Source: an uncultured Xanthobacter sp.
Lineage (GTDB): Bacteria; Pseudomonadota; Alphaproteobacteria; Rhizobiales; Xanthobacteraceae
Reading direction: 5' to 3'
Assembly: GCA_937872325.1 (NCBI GenBank)
Contig: CALMSN010000289.1
Location: forward strand, 1 to 32,994
Length of the DNA stretch: 32,994 nt
Positions 8,170-17,996 of this stretch are shown here, in pieces. The position numbers and the translations under genes are program-made. The notes under the pieces are model-generated. The model worked only from the letters and a program-made list of their open reading frames with translations. It searched no databases and was not told where the DNA came from. The stretch's first letter is position 1. Every line of letters starts with the position of its first letter.

Positions 8170-8925
8170 GTCATGGCCGGGCGTGTCTTGGAAGCGGGTT
8201 CTTGCCGGCTTCCGCCCTTTGCGAGAGGCCCCCGCAGGCATGCCGGGCCCGCCGCCCAAGCGGCCAGACCGGGAGCGGGCCTCCCTTCTCGCCCCGAGCG
8301 GCTGGGGGTGGATGCTTGGCACGAGGCCGGGCGTGATGCTGTTCGAATATCATCGGGTGCAACCGAGCCGGACGGGAGGTTTCAAACGCCCTCTAGGAGC
8401 GCGCTTGAAACGTCGCCCGGATGAGTGTTGCCAGTGAGGGTCGGCCCCTCCCGGCCGTCATGGCCGGGCTCGCCCCGGATGTCGGCCGTTTCAGGCCTGC
8501 GTCTTTACGAGCGGCCCCGGCGGGCGGGCGGGCCCCGCCATCCACGCGGCCAGACCGGGAACAGATTTACCATGTCGCCCCGAGCGACTCGGCGCGGAGA
8601 CCCGGCGCGACGGTGTTTGAATATCATCGGCTGCAAGCGAGCCAGGCGCGAGGTTTCAAACGCTCTCTCGGAGCCTGTGTGAAAGCTCTCCCGGATGGGT
8701 GTCGCCAGCAACGGTCCGCTACTCCGCGTCGTGATGGCCGGCGTGCCCCGCAGATATACGGGCCCCTGCCTTCCGCGCAGCCGGACTGGAAACGGGCTTC
8801 CCATGTCGCCGGAGTGGCTCGGCGTGGCGACCCGGCGCAATCCCGGGCGCAACGGTGTCCGAATATCGCCCGGCGCAAGCAGGCCGGACGCGAGGCTTCA
8901 AAGCCTTCCCAGCCGCCAGGACATC
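8170..8925. repeat. Three tandem degenerate units of about 280 bp
   Basis: Units begin at GTCATGGCCGGGC (8170), GTCATGGCCGGGC (8457) and GTGATGGCCGGCG (8731), offsets 287 and 274 bp. Landmarks recur in the same order in each: a GCGGCCAGACCGGGA-like block (near 8259, 8550, 8780), CATGTCGCCCCGAGCG or related, a GAATATCATCGG block (8344, 8620; GAATATCGCCCGG at 8860) and GGTTTCAAACGCCCTCT or variants (8371, 8654; GGCTTCAAAGCCTTCCC near 8896). The third unit is shorter and ends before hemW. The GAATATCATCGG and GTTTCAAACG blocks suggest a once-mobile or amplified noncoding element. No gene is supported in it. Confidence 0.75.
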
Positions 8926-8984
8926 GGACGGCGCGCCTCTGACCCATCAGAGCCGGCTTCCGCCCCCAAGGCGCCGCCCCGCCC

Positions 8985-10184
8985 CTACCCGGCGAGGTGG
9001 GCGATGATGGCGTTGAGCACCGGAAAGCCCTCCGGCAGGGCGCGCAGCCGATGACCCTCGCGCGCCACCAGCCCGGCCTCCTCGAGGGTGGCGATCCGCC
9101 CCGCGTCCAGAGCCCGGCCGCCCAGCGCCGCATGGCGGGCGAGGTCGATGCCCTCGGCGAGGCGCAGGCCCATCAGCAGCATCTCGTCGGCCTGCTCCTC
9201 CGGCGTGACGACCTCGTCGCTGACGAGCCCGTGGCCGTGCGCCTCCACCCGCTTGAGCCAGCCCTCCGGCGACCGCTCGGCGAAGGTGGCGCGGCGCTCC
9301 CCGCCGGCGGTCAGCCGGCCGTGGGCGCCGGCGCCGAGCCCGGCATAGCTGCCATAGCGCCAGTAGACGAGGTTGCGCCGGGCGCGGGCGCCCGGCCGGG
9401 CGTGGTTGGAGATCTCGTAGGCCGGCAGGCCGCAGGCGGCGGTGATCTCCTGCGTCACGTCCCACAGGGCGCGAGCCGCGTCGTCGTCGGGCAGGATCAG
9501 CTTGCCGGCGCCGTAGAGCCGGGCGAACGGCGTCTGCGGCTCCACCGTGAGCTGGTAGAGGGAGAGGTGCTCGCAGCCCTCGGCGATCGCCCGGCGCAGC
9601 TCCTGCGCCCAGGCCTGCGGGGTCTGGCGCGGCCGGGCGTAGATGAGGTCGAAGGAGACCCGCTCGAAGGCCCGGCGGGCCACCGCCACCGCCGCCAGCG
9701 CCTCGGCGGCCGAGTGCATCCGCCCGAGGCCCTGCAGGTCGCCGTCGTCCAGCGCCTGGACCCCCAGCGACATCCGGTTGACCCCGGCGGCGCGGAAGCC
9801 GTGGAACCGCTCCGCCTCCACCGAGGTGGGATTGGCCTCCAGCGTCACCTCGGCGCCGCGCTTCAGCGGCCAGGCGGCATCCACCGCCTCCAGGATCGCC
9901 GCCACCGTGGCCGGCGCCATCAGGGAGGGCGTGCCGCCGCCGAAGAACACGCTGTCGGCGGCCCGCGGCCCGGTGCGTTGGCGCCAGTGGGCGATCTCCG
10001 CCCGGAAGGCGGCGACGAAGCGCGCCTCGTCCGGCGGCGCCCGCCGCACATGGCTGTTGAAGTCGCAATAGGGGCATTTGGCCTTGCAGAAGGGCCAGTG
10101 CACATAGACGCCGAAGCTCTCGCCGCCGGCGTCCGCCCCCGGCGCATCCGACCATGCTGCGGGCCGCAGTTCGGCCGTGTCCAT
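8985..10184 (-). CDS. hemW: Radical SAM heme chaperone HemW
   Basis: 399 residues from the ATG at 10184 (a GTG one codon upstream is the alternative). The radical-SAM cluster motif CKAKCPYC (C33, C37, C40) sits in GVYVHWPFCKAKCPYCDF, followed by SVFFGGGTPSLM, VTLEANPTSVE and the GVNRMSLGVQALDDGDL segment typical of HemW/HemN relatives. The C-terminal part has the HemN_C-type winged-helix region (EEQADEMLLMGLRLAEGI). HemW binds heme and is thought to deliver it to respiratory enzymes; despite older names it is not a coproporphyrinogen dehydrogenase. It often lies beside rph-rdgB in alphaproteobacteria; here it stands alone between repeat DNA and a divergent NodT gene. Confidence 0.95.
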   Translation of the reverse strand: MDTAELRPAAWSDAPGADAGGESFGVYVHWPFCKAKCPYCDFNSHVRRAPPDEARFVAAFRAEIAHWRQRTGPRAADSVFFGGGTPSLMAPATVAAILEAVDAAWPLKRGAEVTLEANPTSVEAERFHGFRAAGVNRMSLGVQALDDGDLQGLGRMHSAAEALAAVAVARRAFERVSFDLIYARPRQTPQAWAQELRRAIAEGCEHLSLYQLTVEPQTPFARLYGAGKLILPDDDAARALWDVTQEITAACGLPAYEISNHARPGARARRNLVYWRYGSYAGLGAGAHGRLTAGGERRATFAERSPEGWLKRVEAHGHGLVSDEVVTPEEQADEMLLMGLRLAEGIDLARHAALGGRALDAGRIATLEEAGLVAREGHRLRALPEGFPVLNAIIAHLAG

Positions 10185-10569
10185 CACTTATCCCGATCCC
10201 TCGTCGCCCGCGCCGCCCGGCGAGCGCTATAGCACCGGGGCGCGGGGTTGCACCAGCATGGCGGGACGAGACAAGGAAACAAGAGGATCCCGCACAAGCA
10301 CAGCGCATCCCATCGCGGATACATCAGGCTTGAACATCAATAATAAATTCGATCTGCTAATACTATGTGGCACAAAGGCCATATCCGAGAACAAAATAAC
10401 GAATACGCTCGAGGTTGCATTGACCCCTGGACGCTCCGGAGTCTATTCGGAGGGGGTGATTTTGCAAATTACAGCTTGTTCACCTTCGCCCAGGGGGGGG
10501 CGGATCGGTTCACCCCGCGCCGGAAGGCGACGGAGCGGCTCCCGGGCGGGGGCGGCGGTCCGGATCGGA
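10185..10569. promoter_or_regulatory. Divergent intergenic region with a local AT-rich island
   Basis: The 385 bp between divergent hemW and the NodT-type gene contain a stretch at about 10300-10470 much richer in A and T than the rest of the window (for example ATCAATAATAAATTCGATC and GAACAAAATAACGAATACG). It is a plausible home for both promoters and a regulator site, but I cannot assign clean hexamers. The plus-strand frame that reads through it into the NodT gene lacks coding character before 10570. Confidence 0.45.
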
Positions 10570-12102
10570 ATGGGACGCGTTTTGCCAGAGGTTCATCGCC
10601 TTTCCCGCCGGCTGGCCGGGCTGCTCGTCGGCGCCGGGCTGCTGGCCGGCTGCTCCGTGGGGCCGGACTACGAGGCCCCCGACGTCACCGTCCCCGCCCG
10701 CTGGGCCAACGGGTCGACGGCCGCCCCCGTCGCCGCCCCGCAGCTCTCCGCCTGGTGGCGGCGGCTGAACGACCCCACCCTCGACGCCCTGGTCCGCGAG
10801 GCGGTGGCCGGCAATCTCGACGTCGCCACCGCGAAGGCCAATGTGCGCAACGCCCGCGCCACCTACCGGCAGGCCGTGGGGGCGCTGTTCCCGCAGGTCG
10901 TCGGGGACGCCTCGGCGATCCACGGCGATACCGGCGGCGGCCGCGACGGCCCGTTCGGCGAGGCCAACACCTACACCCGCTACAATGCCGGCCTCGCCGC
11001 GAGCTGGGAGATCGACCTGTTCGGCGGCAACCGGCGCAACATGGAGGCCAGCATCTACGGGGCCGACGCCGCTGAAGACGAGCTCTCCGCGGTGCTGCTG
11101 GCGCTGGTGGGCGACGTCGCCACCTATTACGTGGAGGCGCGCGGCTACCAGGCCCGCACCGCTTTTGCCCGCCGCACCGCCGCCTCGCAGCGCCAGACCG
11201 CCGCCATCACCCGGCGGATGATGGAGCTGGGCTCGGCCAGCGCCATGGATGTCGCCAACGCCACCGGCCTCGCCGCCAGTACCGAGGCCGGCATTCCGCG
11301 GCTGGAGACGGCCTATGCGCAGTCGGTGCACCGGGTGTCGGTGCTCACGGGGCGGACCCCGGCGACCCTCGCCCCGCGCCTTGCCAAGGGTGGCCCCATC
11401 CCGGCGCCGCGGGGCAGGCTGCCCGTCGGGATCCCCGCCAACGTCCTGTCGAACCGGCCGGACGTGCGCGCCGCCGAGCGCCGCTATGCCCAGGCGACCG
11501 CCAGGATCGGCATCGCCGAGGCGGCCCGCTATCCCTCTGTCAGCCTCTCCGGCGACCTCAACACCACCGGCGCCCGGCCGGGCGACCTTGCCCGCGGCTC
11601 GTCCATCTCCTGGGCGTTCGGGCCCTCGCTCACGGTGCCGATCTTCAATGCCGGCCAGCTCGCCGCCGCGGTGGAGGTGAGCGAGGCCCAGCGCGACGCC
11701 TCGTTCCTCGCCTTCCAGTCGAGCGTGCTGGTGGCGCTGGAGGAGGTGGAGAACGCCCTGGTGGCGCTGGCCAAGGAGCAGGAGCGCAGCGCCAAGCTCG
11801 CCAGCGTCACCCGCTCCTACGGCGAATCGCTGCGGCTCGCCCGCGAGCTGTTCGAGAACGGCTCCACCAGCTTCCTCGAGGTGCTGAACGGCGAGCGCTC
11901 CCTCTACAGCGCCGAGGATTCCCTGCTGCAGAGCCGGGTCGACATCGCCACCTACTATATCTCCCTCGCCAAGGCGCTCGGCGGCGGCTGGGACCGCAAG
12001 GTGGACGTGCTCACCCCGGTGATCGTCGACCGCAACACCGGGCCGCATCTCTCGCCGCCCATGCCGCAGCCCCCGCCGCCCGCGCCGGGACAGCCGATCT
12101 GA
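10570..12102 (+). CDS. NodT-family RND efflux outer-membrane lipoprotein
   Basis: 510 residues. A lipoprotein signal has the lipobox LLAGC (C28). Then follow two outer-membrane-efflux (TolC-like) halves: WWRRLNDPTLDALVREA and NLDVATAKANVRNAR helices, YNAGLAASWEIDLFGG, the second half with RPDVRAAERRYAQATARIGIAEAARYPSVS, FGPSLTVPIFNAG, and the final FENGSTSFLEVLNGERSLYSAEDS helix. It should form the trimeric outer-membrane channel of a tripartite pump. The usual partners (membrane-fusion and RND proteins) are not adjacent: hemW is upstream on the other strand and ubiG convergent downstream. The ATG at 10570 was chosen because it begins the signal peptide. A Pro-rich tail (QPPPPAPGQP) ends the protein. 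Confidence 0.93.
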   Translation: MGRVLPEVHRLSRRLAGLLVGAGLLAGCSVGPDYEAPDVTVPARWANGSTAAPVAAPQLSAWWRRLNDPTLDALVREAVAGNLDVATAKANVRNARATYRQAVGALFPQVVGDASAIHGDTGGGRDGPFGEANTYTRYNAGLAASWEIDLFGGNRRNMEASIYGADAAEDELSAVLLALVGDVATYYVEARGYQARTAFARRTAASQRQTAAITRRMMELGSASAMDVANATGLAASTEAGIPRLETAYAQSVHRVSVLTGRTPATLAPRLAKGGPIPAPRGRLPVGIPANVLSNRPDVRAAERRYAQATARIGIAEAARYPSVSLSGDLNTTGARPGDLARGSSISWAFGPSLTVPIFNAGQLAAAVEVSEAQRDASFLAFQSSVLVALEEVENALVALAKEQERSAKLASVTRSYGESLRLARELFENGSTSFLEVLNGERSLYSAEDSLLQSRVDIATYYISLAKALGGGWDRKVDVLTPVIVDRNTGPHLSPPMPQPPPPAPGQPI

Positions 12103-12268
12103 GAGGCTGTCCGGAACGGCGGCGGCTGAGGGATTTTCGGGGCGCAGGACGGAGAGAATGCCCGCGCGATGCCGCACGTCACGCCAGGCTCTCGACGCCC
12201 CGCCCGCCGGAAAGAGCCGACGGCATGAGATCCACCTCTGCCGGTCCGGCTTTTGAAACAGCCTCTAA
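12101..12268. repeat. Possible small inverted-repeat-bounded element
   Basis: The bases overlapping the NodT stop, GAGAGGCTGTCCGG (from about 12101), are mirrored by CCGG...ACAGCCTCTAAG ending near 12270, so about 168 bp of noncoding DNA is bracketed by short inverted ends. The GCCTCTAA end also occurs at 4726, and CCCTCTAGGAG at 8390. It may be a miniature mobile element or repeat remnant; the inverted ends are short, so this is tentative. Confidence 0.35.
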
Positions 12269-12303
12269 GACCGCGCGGCGCCGGCCGCAGATCCGCTGCG
12301 GGA

Positions 12304-13059
12304 TCAGCCGGCGCGGCGGGCAACCATGAAATAGTTCACCGCCGTGTCGGCGGACGGCGAGAAGGTGCGGTTGAGCGGGTTGTAGACCACGCCCACGGTC
12401 TCGGTGGCGGTGAAGCCGGCCGCGGCGAGGATCGCCTCCAGCTCGTCGGGACGGATGAAGCGGTCCCAGCGATGGGTGCCGCGGGGCAGCCAGCGCAGCA
12501 CGTATTCCGCCCCGACGATGGCCAGCGCGAAGCTCCGCGCGGTCCGGTTGAGGGTGGAAAGCACCAGCAGGCCGCCCGGCGCCACCATCTCACCGGCGGT
12601 GCGCACGAACAGGCCGACGTCGGCCACATGCTCCACCACCTCCAGCGCCAGCACCGCATCGAAGCGGGCGCCGGTGGCGGAGAGCTGCTCGGCGGTCACC
12701 GGGCGATAGTCGATGGCAAGGCCGCTTTCCTGCGCATGCCGGCTGGCGACCACGATGTTGCCCGGGGCGGGATCGATGCCGGTCACCTGCGCGCCCATCC
12801 GGGCCAGCGGCTCGCTGAGCAGGCCGCCGCCGCAGCCGATATCGACGATGCCGAGCCCGGAGAGCGGGCGCAACGCCTTGTCGTCGCGGCCGAAATGGCG
12901 CACCAGCGCATCGCGCACCACGCCGAGCCGGGCCGGGTTCATGGCATGGAGCGGGGCCATCTTGCCCTTCTCGTCCCACCACTGGGCGCCGAGCGCATCG
13001 AAGCGGGCGATCTCGGCGGGGTCGATGGTGGCGTCGACGACGGGGTCCGGCTGGGTCAT
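12304..13059 (-). CDS. ubiG: Ubiquinone biosynthesis O-methyltransferase UbiG
   Basis: 251 residues, normal for UbiG. It carries the family start region IDPAEIARFDALGAQWWDEK and PLHAMNPARL, the SAM-binding glycine loop VDIGCGGGLLSEPLA (73-87) and acidic strand VTGIDPAPGN (D96), then FDAVLALEVVEHV. It methylates hydroxyl groups on the ring of ubiquinone precursors using S-adenosylmethionine. The ATG at 13059 follows a good ribosome binding site (GAGGAG 7 bp upstream), which decides it over the Met 18 codons earlier. It is on the same strand as trpA but separated from it by a 546-bp hairpin field, so it is probably a separate unit. Confidence 0.96.
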   Translation of the reverse strand: MTQPDPVVDATIDPAEIARFDALGAQWWDEKGKMAPLHAMNPARLGVVRDALVRHFGRDDKALRPLSGLGIVDIGCGGGLLSEPLARMGAQVTGIDPAPGNIVVASRHAQESGLAIDYRPVTAEQLSATGARFDAVLALEVVEHVADVGLFVRTAGEMVAPGGLLVLSTLNRTARSFALAIVGAEYVLRWLPRGTHRWDRFIRPDELEAILAAAGFTATETVGVVYNPLNRTFSPSADTAVNYFMVARRAG

Positions 13060-13092
13060 GGCAGGCTCCTCGCGATAGTGGCCGGCCCGGTG

Positions 13093-13525
13093 CCGGCAGA
13101 CCCCCTCCCCCATCGAGGGAGGGTCGGTGTGGAGGCCGCCCGCTCCGCTTCAAGGACGGTCGGCATGGAAGCAAGCACCCTCTCCCCCTGAGGGCGGGTC
13201 GGCGTCTTGGCTATCCTCTCTTCCCCTGGGGCGGAGAGGGCCGTGTCGTATGCGCCCCCCTTCCGCTTGCGGGGGAGAGCCGGGGTGGGGCCACACCCTC
13301 TCCGCCTCAAGGAAGATCGGCGTAAAGGCCACCCCCTTCGCCTGAGGGGAAGCGGCTGTATCGCGGCCACCCCCTCTTCGCCTGGGCGCAGAGGGCGGTG
13401 TGGTACGCGCCCCTCTCCCGCTCGCGGGGGGGAGGGCCGGGGTGAGAGCTCGGCAGATCCCGGACCGCCGACAGCCGCGCCTCCGGCAACAGGCCCCCTC
13501 CCCCGCAAGCGGGAGAGGGAAACTT
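13093..13525. repeat. Field of about nine short REP-like hairpins
   Basis: The whole ubiG-trpA gap is made of variants of a pyrimidine-rich arm, a short CGC/CCT turn and a purine-rich arm. Clear ones are CCCTCCCCCATCGAGGGAGG (13101), CCCTCTCCCCCTGAGGGCGG (13182), CCCCTGGGGCGGAGAGGG (13222), CCCCCCTTCCGCTTGCGGGG (13255), CCCCCTTCGCCTGAGGGG (13332), CCCCTCTTCGCCTGGGCGCA (13370), CCCTCTCCCGCTCGCGGGGG (13410) and CCCTCCCCCGCAAGCGGGAG (13497). Spacing is about 30-90 bp. The last form recurs at 25324, 29439 and 29797, marking a dispersed REP-like family. No gene is supported; frames reading through it are low-complexity. Confidence 0.75.
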
Positions 13526-13605
13526 CGAAACGCCCCCCGCGACTGCAAGAGGAGCAGCACCGGAACTCTACCCCAAACGCAGGGCCGAGGGCACCGGCAG
13601 CGTCC

Positions 13606-14448
13606 TCAGCCCCGCTTCACCGCGCGCACCGCCTGCGACAGGTCGGCGACGAGCCCGGCCACCGCCGGCACCGTCTGCGCCGTCGCCCGGCCGTCGGCAT
13701 CGAGGCTGGTGCGCACCGCTTCCACCAGGGCCGAGCCCACCACCACCGCATCGGCGCCGGCGGCGATGGCCGCCGCCTGGGCCGGGGTCTTCACCCCGAA
13801 GCCCACCGCCACCGGCAGGTCGGTGTGGCTCTTGATGCGGGCCACCGCCTGCGCGACCAGGTTCGCGTCCGGCGTCGCGGCGCCGGTGATGCCGGTGATG
13901 GAGACGTAGTAGACGAAGCCCGCGGTGTGGGTCAGCACCGTGGGCAGCCGCTTGTCGTCGGTGGTGGGGGTGGCGAGGCGGATGAAGTCGAGGCCGGCGG
14001 CGAGCGCCGGGATGCACAGCTCGTCATCCTCCTCCGGCGGCAGATCGACGACGATCAGCCCGTCTACCCCGGCGGCGCGGGCATCGGCGAGGAAGCGGGC
14101 GACGCCGTAGACGTAGATGGGGTTGTAGTAGCCCATCAGCACGATGGGCGTGGCGGCGTCGCGGGTGCGGAAGTCGGCCACCATCTCGAGGGTATGCACC
14201 AGGGTCTGGCCGCCCTTTAGCGCCCTGAGGCCCGCCGCCTGCACGGCCGGGCCGTCGGCCATGGGATCGGTGAAGGGCATGCCCAGCTCGATCAGGTCGG
14301 CGCCCGCCGCCGGCAGGGCCGCGAGGATGGCGCGGGAGGTGGCGCCATCCGGATCGCCGGCGGTGATGAAGGTGACGAGGCCGGGCCGGCCTTCCGCCGC
14401 CAGGGCCTTGAAGCGGGTGGAGATGCGGGTGGGGGCGGTGGAGGTCAT
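13606..14448 (-). CDS. trpA: Tryptophan synthase alpha chain
   Basis: 280 residues. The TIM-barrel active-site residues are visible: Glu in [16 protein letters not shown] (E54, with D65 matching the second catalytic acid), and later [37 protein letters not shown] and [13 protein letters not shown] for the phosphate site. It cleaves indole-glycerol phosphate to indole, which passes to TrpB. The ATG at 14448 gives the normal length; the frame extends 43 codons upstream without coding character. It lies 186 bp downstream of the small exported-protein gene on the same strand, last in the trpF-trpB-x-trpA series. Confidence 0.97.
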   Translation of the reverse strand: MTSTAPTRISTRFKALAAEGRPGLVTFITAGDPDGATSRAILAALPAAGADLIELGMPFTDPMADGPAVQAAGLRALKGGQTLVHTLEMVADFRTRDAATPIVLMGYYNPIYVYGVARFLADARAAGVDGLIVVDLPPEEDDELCIPALAAGLDFIRLATPTTDDKRLPTVLTHTAGFVYYVSITGITGAATPDANLVAQAVARIKSHTDLPVAVGFGVKTPAQAAAIAAGADAVVVGSALVEAVRTSLDADGRATAQTVPAVAGLVADLSQAVRAVKRG

Positions 14449-14509
14449 CGGCGCGCTGTCGCCTGTTCTGGCTTTGCGGGACCCGGCCCGCATGTTCGGA
14501 AGTAAGGAT

Positions 14510-14534
14510 CCAGGGCCACCCGGGGCGGCCCTGG
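14510..14534 (-). other. Hairpin in the gap before trpA
   Basis: CCAGGGCC (14510-14517) and GGCCCTGG (14527-14534) form a perfect 8-bp stem with a 9-nt loop, about 60 bp upstream of the trpA start. No T-run is present. It could stabilise or process the mRNA between the exported-protein gene and trpA. Confidence 0.35.
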
Positions 14535-14634
14535 CGTGCCTCCCGACCGGCTGGGTCATCCGATCGGGGGGCGCCATGCAATCAATGGCTTGAAGCGCTC
14601 GGGCGCGTCCGTGACACGCTCGGGCGCTCCGGGC

Positions 14635-14984
14635 CTACTTCTGCTGCGGGATGCGGCATACCGCGCGGTTGGCGCCGGAGGCGCCGAGAAGGCGCACCTG
14701 ATCGCTGCCGCTGCTGGCGGCGAAGACCGAGAAGATCTTGGTGGCGGCGGTGCCCAGCACCCGGTTGCCGGCATAGAAGGTGCACTGCACCTGCACCTCG
14801 GGGAGGCTTTCGGCGGTGGCGTTGTTGGCGGTGACCGTCACGAAGGCGCCGGCCGCGTCGGTGCGCACCTTGCCCATGGCGAGGGTAACGCCCGCAGGCT
14901 GCGCCGCTGCCGGCAGCGGGCCGCAGAGCAGCACGCCGGCCGCCATCGCGACCCCGCCGAGAACCGATGCCGTGGCACGCGCCG

Positions 14985-14988
<4 letters not shown>
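14635..14988 (-). CDS. Small exported protein inside the trp cluster
   Basis: 117 residues. An N-terminal signal peptide is clear ([16 protein letters not shown] then LPAAAQPAG, likely cleaved after AAAQ or AAA). The mature part of about 85 residues is beta-rich, with alternating [20 protein letters not shown] and a second cysteine in AVCRIPQQK near the C-terminus, which could form a disulfide. The V-x-V-x-N-x-(S/T) strand and CTFYAG segment recall FxLYD/Ig-like extracellular folds; that is only a resemblance. Its ATG overlaps the trpB stop (ATGA), so it is translationally coupled to trpB, an odd place for a periplasmic protein. Function unknown. Confidence 0.85.
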
Positions 14989-16192
<1,204 letters not shown>

Positions 16193-16196
<4 letters not shown>

Positions 16197-16873
16197 GAGA
16201 CCGGGGCTTTCTGTGCTGATCGCGCCGCTGCCGCGCGGCGCGCCGCCGCGACGAAGGCGTGGATGCGCTCGGCCGACTTCACGCCGGGCGCGCTCTCGAC
16301 ACCGGAGGAGACATCGACGCCGTCCACCGCCGCGATGGCGAGCGCGTCCGCCACGTTGTCGGCATCAAGCCCTCCGGAAAGCATGACCGGGCGACCGGCG
16401 TCAAGGCCGGCCAGCAGACCCCAGTCGAAGGCGTGGCCGTTGCCGCCGGGCAGCAGGGCGTCCGGGGCCGGCTTGGCGTCGAACAGGAGCCGGTCGGACA
16501 CCGCGGCATAAGCCGGCACCATGGCAAGGTCCGCCCGGCTCGCCACCGGCAGCGCCTTCATCACCGGCCGGCCGAAGCGGGCGCGCACCTCGCCCACCCG
16601 CTCCGGCGTCTCATGGCCGTGCAGTTGGAGCAGGTCTGGATCGAGGGCGGCGACGATGGCGGCGATGAGGGCATCGTCCGCATCCACCGTCAGCGCCACC
16701 TTGCCGGCCCGGCCCGCCACCGCGGCGGCGAGCGCCGGCATGTCGGCGATGGGAAGGTGGCGCGGGCTCTTGGGGAAATGCACGAAGCCGACGAAGTCCG
16801 CCCCCGCCTCCAGCGCGGCGGCGAGGGTGTCGGGCCGGGTGAGGCCGCAGATCTTGATGTCGAACCCGCTCAT
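16193..16873 (-). CDS. trpF: Phosphoribosylanthranilate isomerase
   Basis: 226 residues from the ATG at 16873. The N-terminal [10 protein letters not shown] holds the catalytic Cys (C9); [11 protein letters not shown] and [11 protein letters not shown] are typical, LLFDAK carries the likely catalytic Asp (D132), and [10 protein letters not shown] and [10 protein letters not shown] form the phosphate-binding end. It isomerises N-(5-phosphoribosyl)anthranilate in the tryptophan pathway. The frame is open further upstream, but those codons cross the terminator at 16915-16944, so the Met at 16873 is preferred. It leads the trpF-trpB-exported-trpA cluster; the alphaproteobacterial accD-folC genes that often follow trpA are absent here. 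Confidence 0.97.
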
Positions 16874-16914
16874 GACGCGCACTCCGGCCCGTCGGATACG
16901 GGCCCCGGCCTGAT

Positions 16915-16944
16915 AAAAAGGCCCGCGAGCCTGACTCACGGGCC
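16915..16944 (-). terminator. Intrinsic terminator between the NDUFA9-like gene and trpF
   Basis: On the minus strand GGCCCGTGAG (16944-16935), a 5-nt loop and CTCGCGGGCC (16929-16920) form a 10-bp stem with one G-U pair, followed at once by TTTTT (16919-16915). It ends the NDUFA9-like transcript and stands 42 bp before the trpF start. No Trp-rich leader peptide is seen, so a classical trp attenuator is not supported. Confidence 0.8.
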
Positions 16945-17012
16945 CTCGGTCAAGCCCGCGCGGCGCTGGAGCGCCCCCATCCGGCACCGGTCGAGGACCG
17001 GGGCCAAGGGTA

Positions 17013-17996
17013 TCAGGTCTCCACGCGGGTGAACTGGCCCGCCTTGCGGAATCGCCAAAGATAGACCGGCAGGATCACCTCCAGCGCGGTGGGCGAGACG
17101 GCGAGGCCGGTCAGGCTGCGCCCCTCGGCTTCCGCCTGCGCCGAGACCACGTTGTCGTGACGCAGCATGGCGATCTGGTCGGTGGTGAGCGGCGCCCCGG
17201 GGGCCCACTGGGTGAGCCCGGCGAAGAACCCGGCGAGCCCGAACGGCAGGTCGAGAATCGGCCGGTTGAGGCCGATCTCGCGCAGCATCAGCTCCATCAG
17301 CTCGCGGAAGCTGCGCACCTGCGGCCCGCCGAGCTCATAGGTGGTGCCGGGCTGGGCCTTGCCGTCCACCGCCCGCAGCACCGCGGCCGCCACGTCGCCG
17401 ACGAACACCGGCTGGAACCTGGTCGCGCCGCCGACGATGGGCAGCACCGGCGAGAGCTGGGCCATGGCGGCGAAGCGGTTGAAGAAATCGTCCTCCGGCC
17501 CGAACACGATGGACGGCCGCAGGATCACCGCGCCCGGCACCTCCGCCCGCGCCGCGGCCTCGCCCTCGGCTTTGCTGCGGCCGTACGCGGACGGCGAGGC
17601 GGGATCGGCGCCGATGGCCGAGACGTGGACCAGCGGCGCGCCCACCGCGGCGGCGGCGGCGGCCACCGCGCGGGCGCCGGACACATGCACCGCATCGAAG
17701 CTCTGCTGGCCGCCCTGCTGGAGCAGGCCCACGAGGTTCACCACCGCCTCGGAGCCGCCGGCCGCGCGCATCACCGAGTCGGGATAGCGCACATTGGCCT
17801 GGATCACCTGGACCTGGCCGACGAAGCCCAGCGGCTGGAGGAAATTGGCGAGTTCCGGCCGGCGCACCGCCACCCGGACCCGGTAGCCGCGCATGGCGAG
17901 CGCGCGCACCACATGGCGGCCGAGAAAGCCGGAGCCGCCGAAGACCGTCACGAGGCTGTCGCCCACCGGACGATCGGTCACCGTCACATCGCTCAT
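17013..17996 (-). CDS. Complex I NDUFA9-subunit-family NAD(P)-binding protein
   Basis: 327 residues. It is an atypical short-chain (extended) reductase: Rossmann loop VTVFGGSGFLGRHVV (G20, G23, G26), RVAVRRPE after the second strand, NLVGLLQQGGQQ, SAIGADPASPSAYGRSKAEGE with the YxxxK pair, then ILRPSIVFGPEDDFFNRF and FQPVFVGDVAAAV. This pattern matches the bacterial relatives of the mitochondrial complex I accessory subunit NDUFA9, which bind NADPH structurally rather than act as clear enzymes. The start is either 17996 or the Met three codons earlier (18005). A terminator follows it, so it is probably transcribed alone, divergent from rpsT. Confidence 0.9.
   Translation of the reverse strand: MSDVTVTDRPVGDSLVTVFGGSGFLGRHVVRALAMRGYRVRVAVRRPELANFLQPLGFVGQVQVIQANVRYPDSVMRAAGGSEAVVNLVGLLQQGGQQSFDAVHVSGARAVAAAAAAVGAPLVHVSAIGADPASPSAYGRSKAEGEAAARAEVPGAVILRPSIVFGPEDDFFNRFAAMAQLSPVLPIVGGATRFQPVFVGDVAAAVLRAVDGKAQPGTTYELGGPQVRSFRELMELMLREIGLNRPILDLPFGLAGFFAGLTQWAPGAPLTTDQIAMLRHDNVVSAQAEAEGRSLTGLAVSPTALEVILPVYLWRFRKAGQFTRVET

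Noticed and set aside
5224..8424. A 1066-codon plus-strand open frame
   Set aside because: It runs antisense to mutL and through the tandem leader repeats; its text is low-complexity Arg/Ala/Gly/His and matches no family, while mutL on the other strand is unmistakable.
10177..10569. N-terminal extension of the NodT-type protein
   Set aside because: It crosses the AT-rich intergenic island and would bury the lipoprotein signal, which must be N-terminal.
13207..14220. Plus-strand frame over the hairpin field and trpA
   Set aside because: It is antisense to trpA and otherwise consists of hairpin repeats.
16915..16944. trp attenuator
   Set aside because: The terminator hairpin is real, but no leader peptide with Trp codons or alternative antiterminator was seen; it is better explained as the end of the NDUFA9-like transcript.
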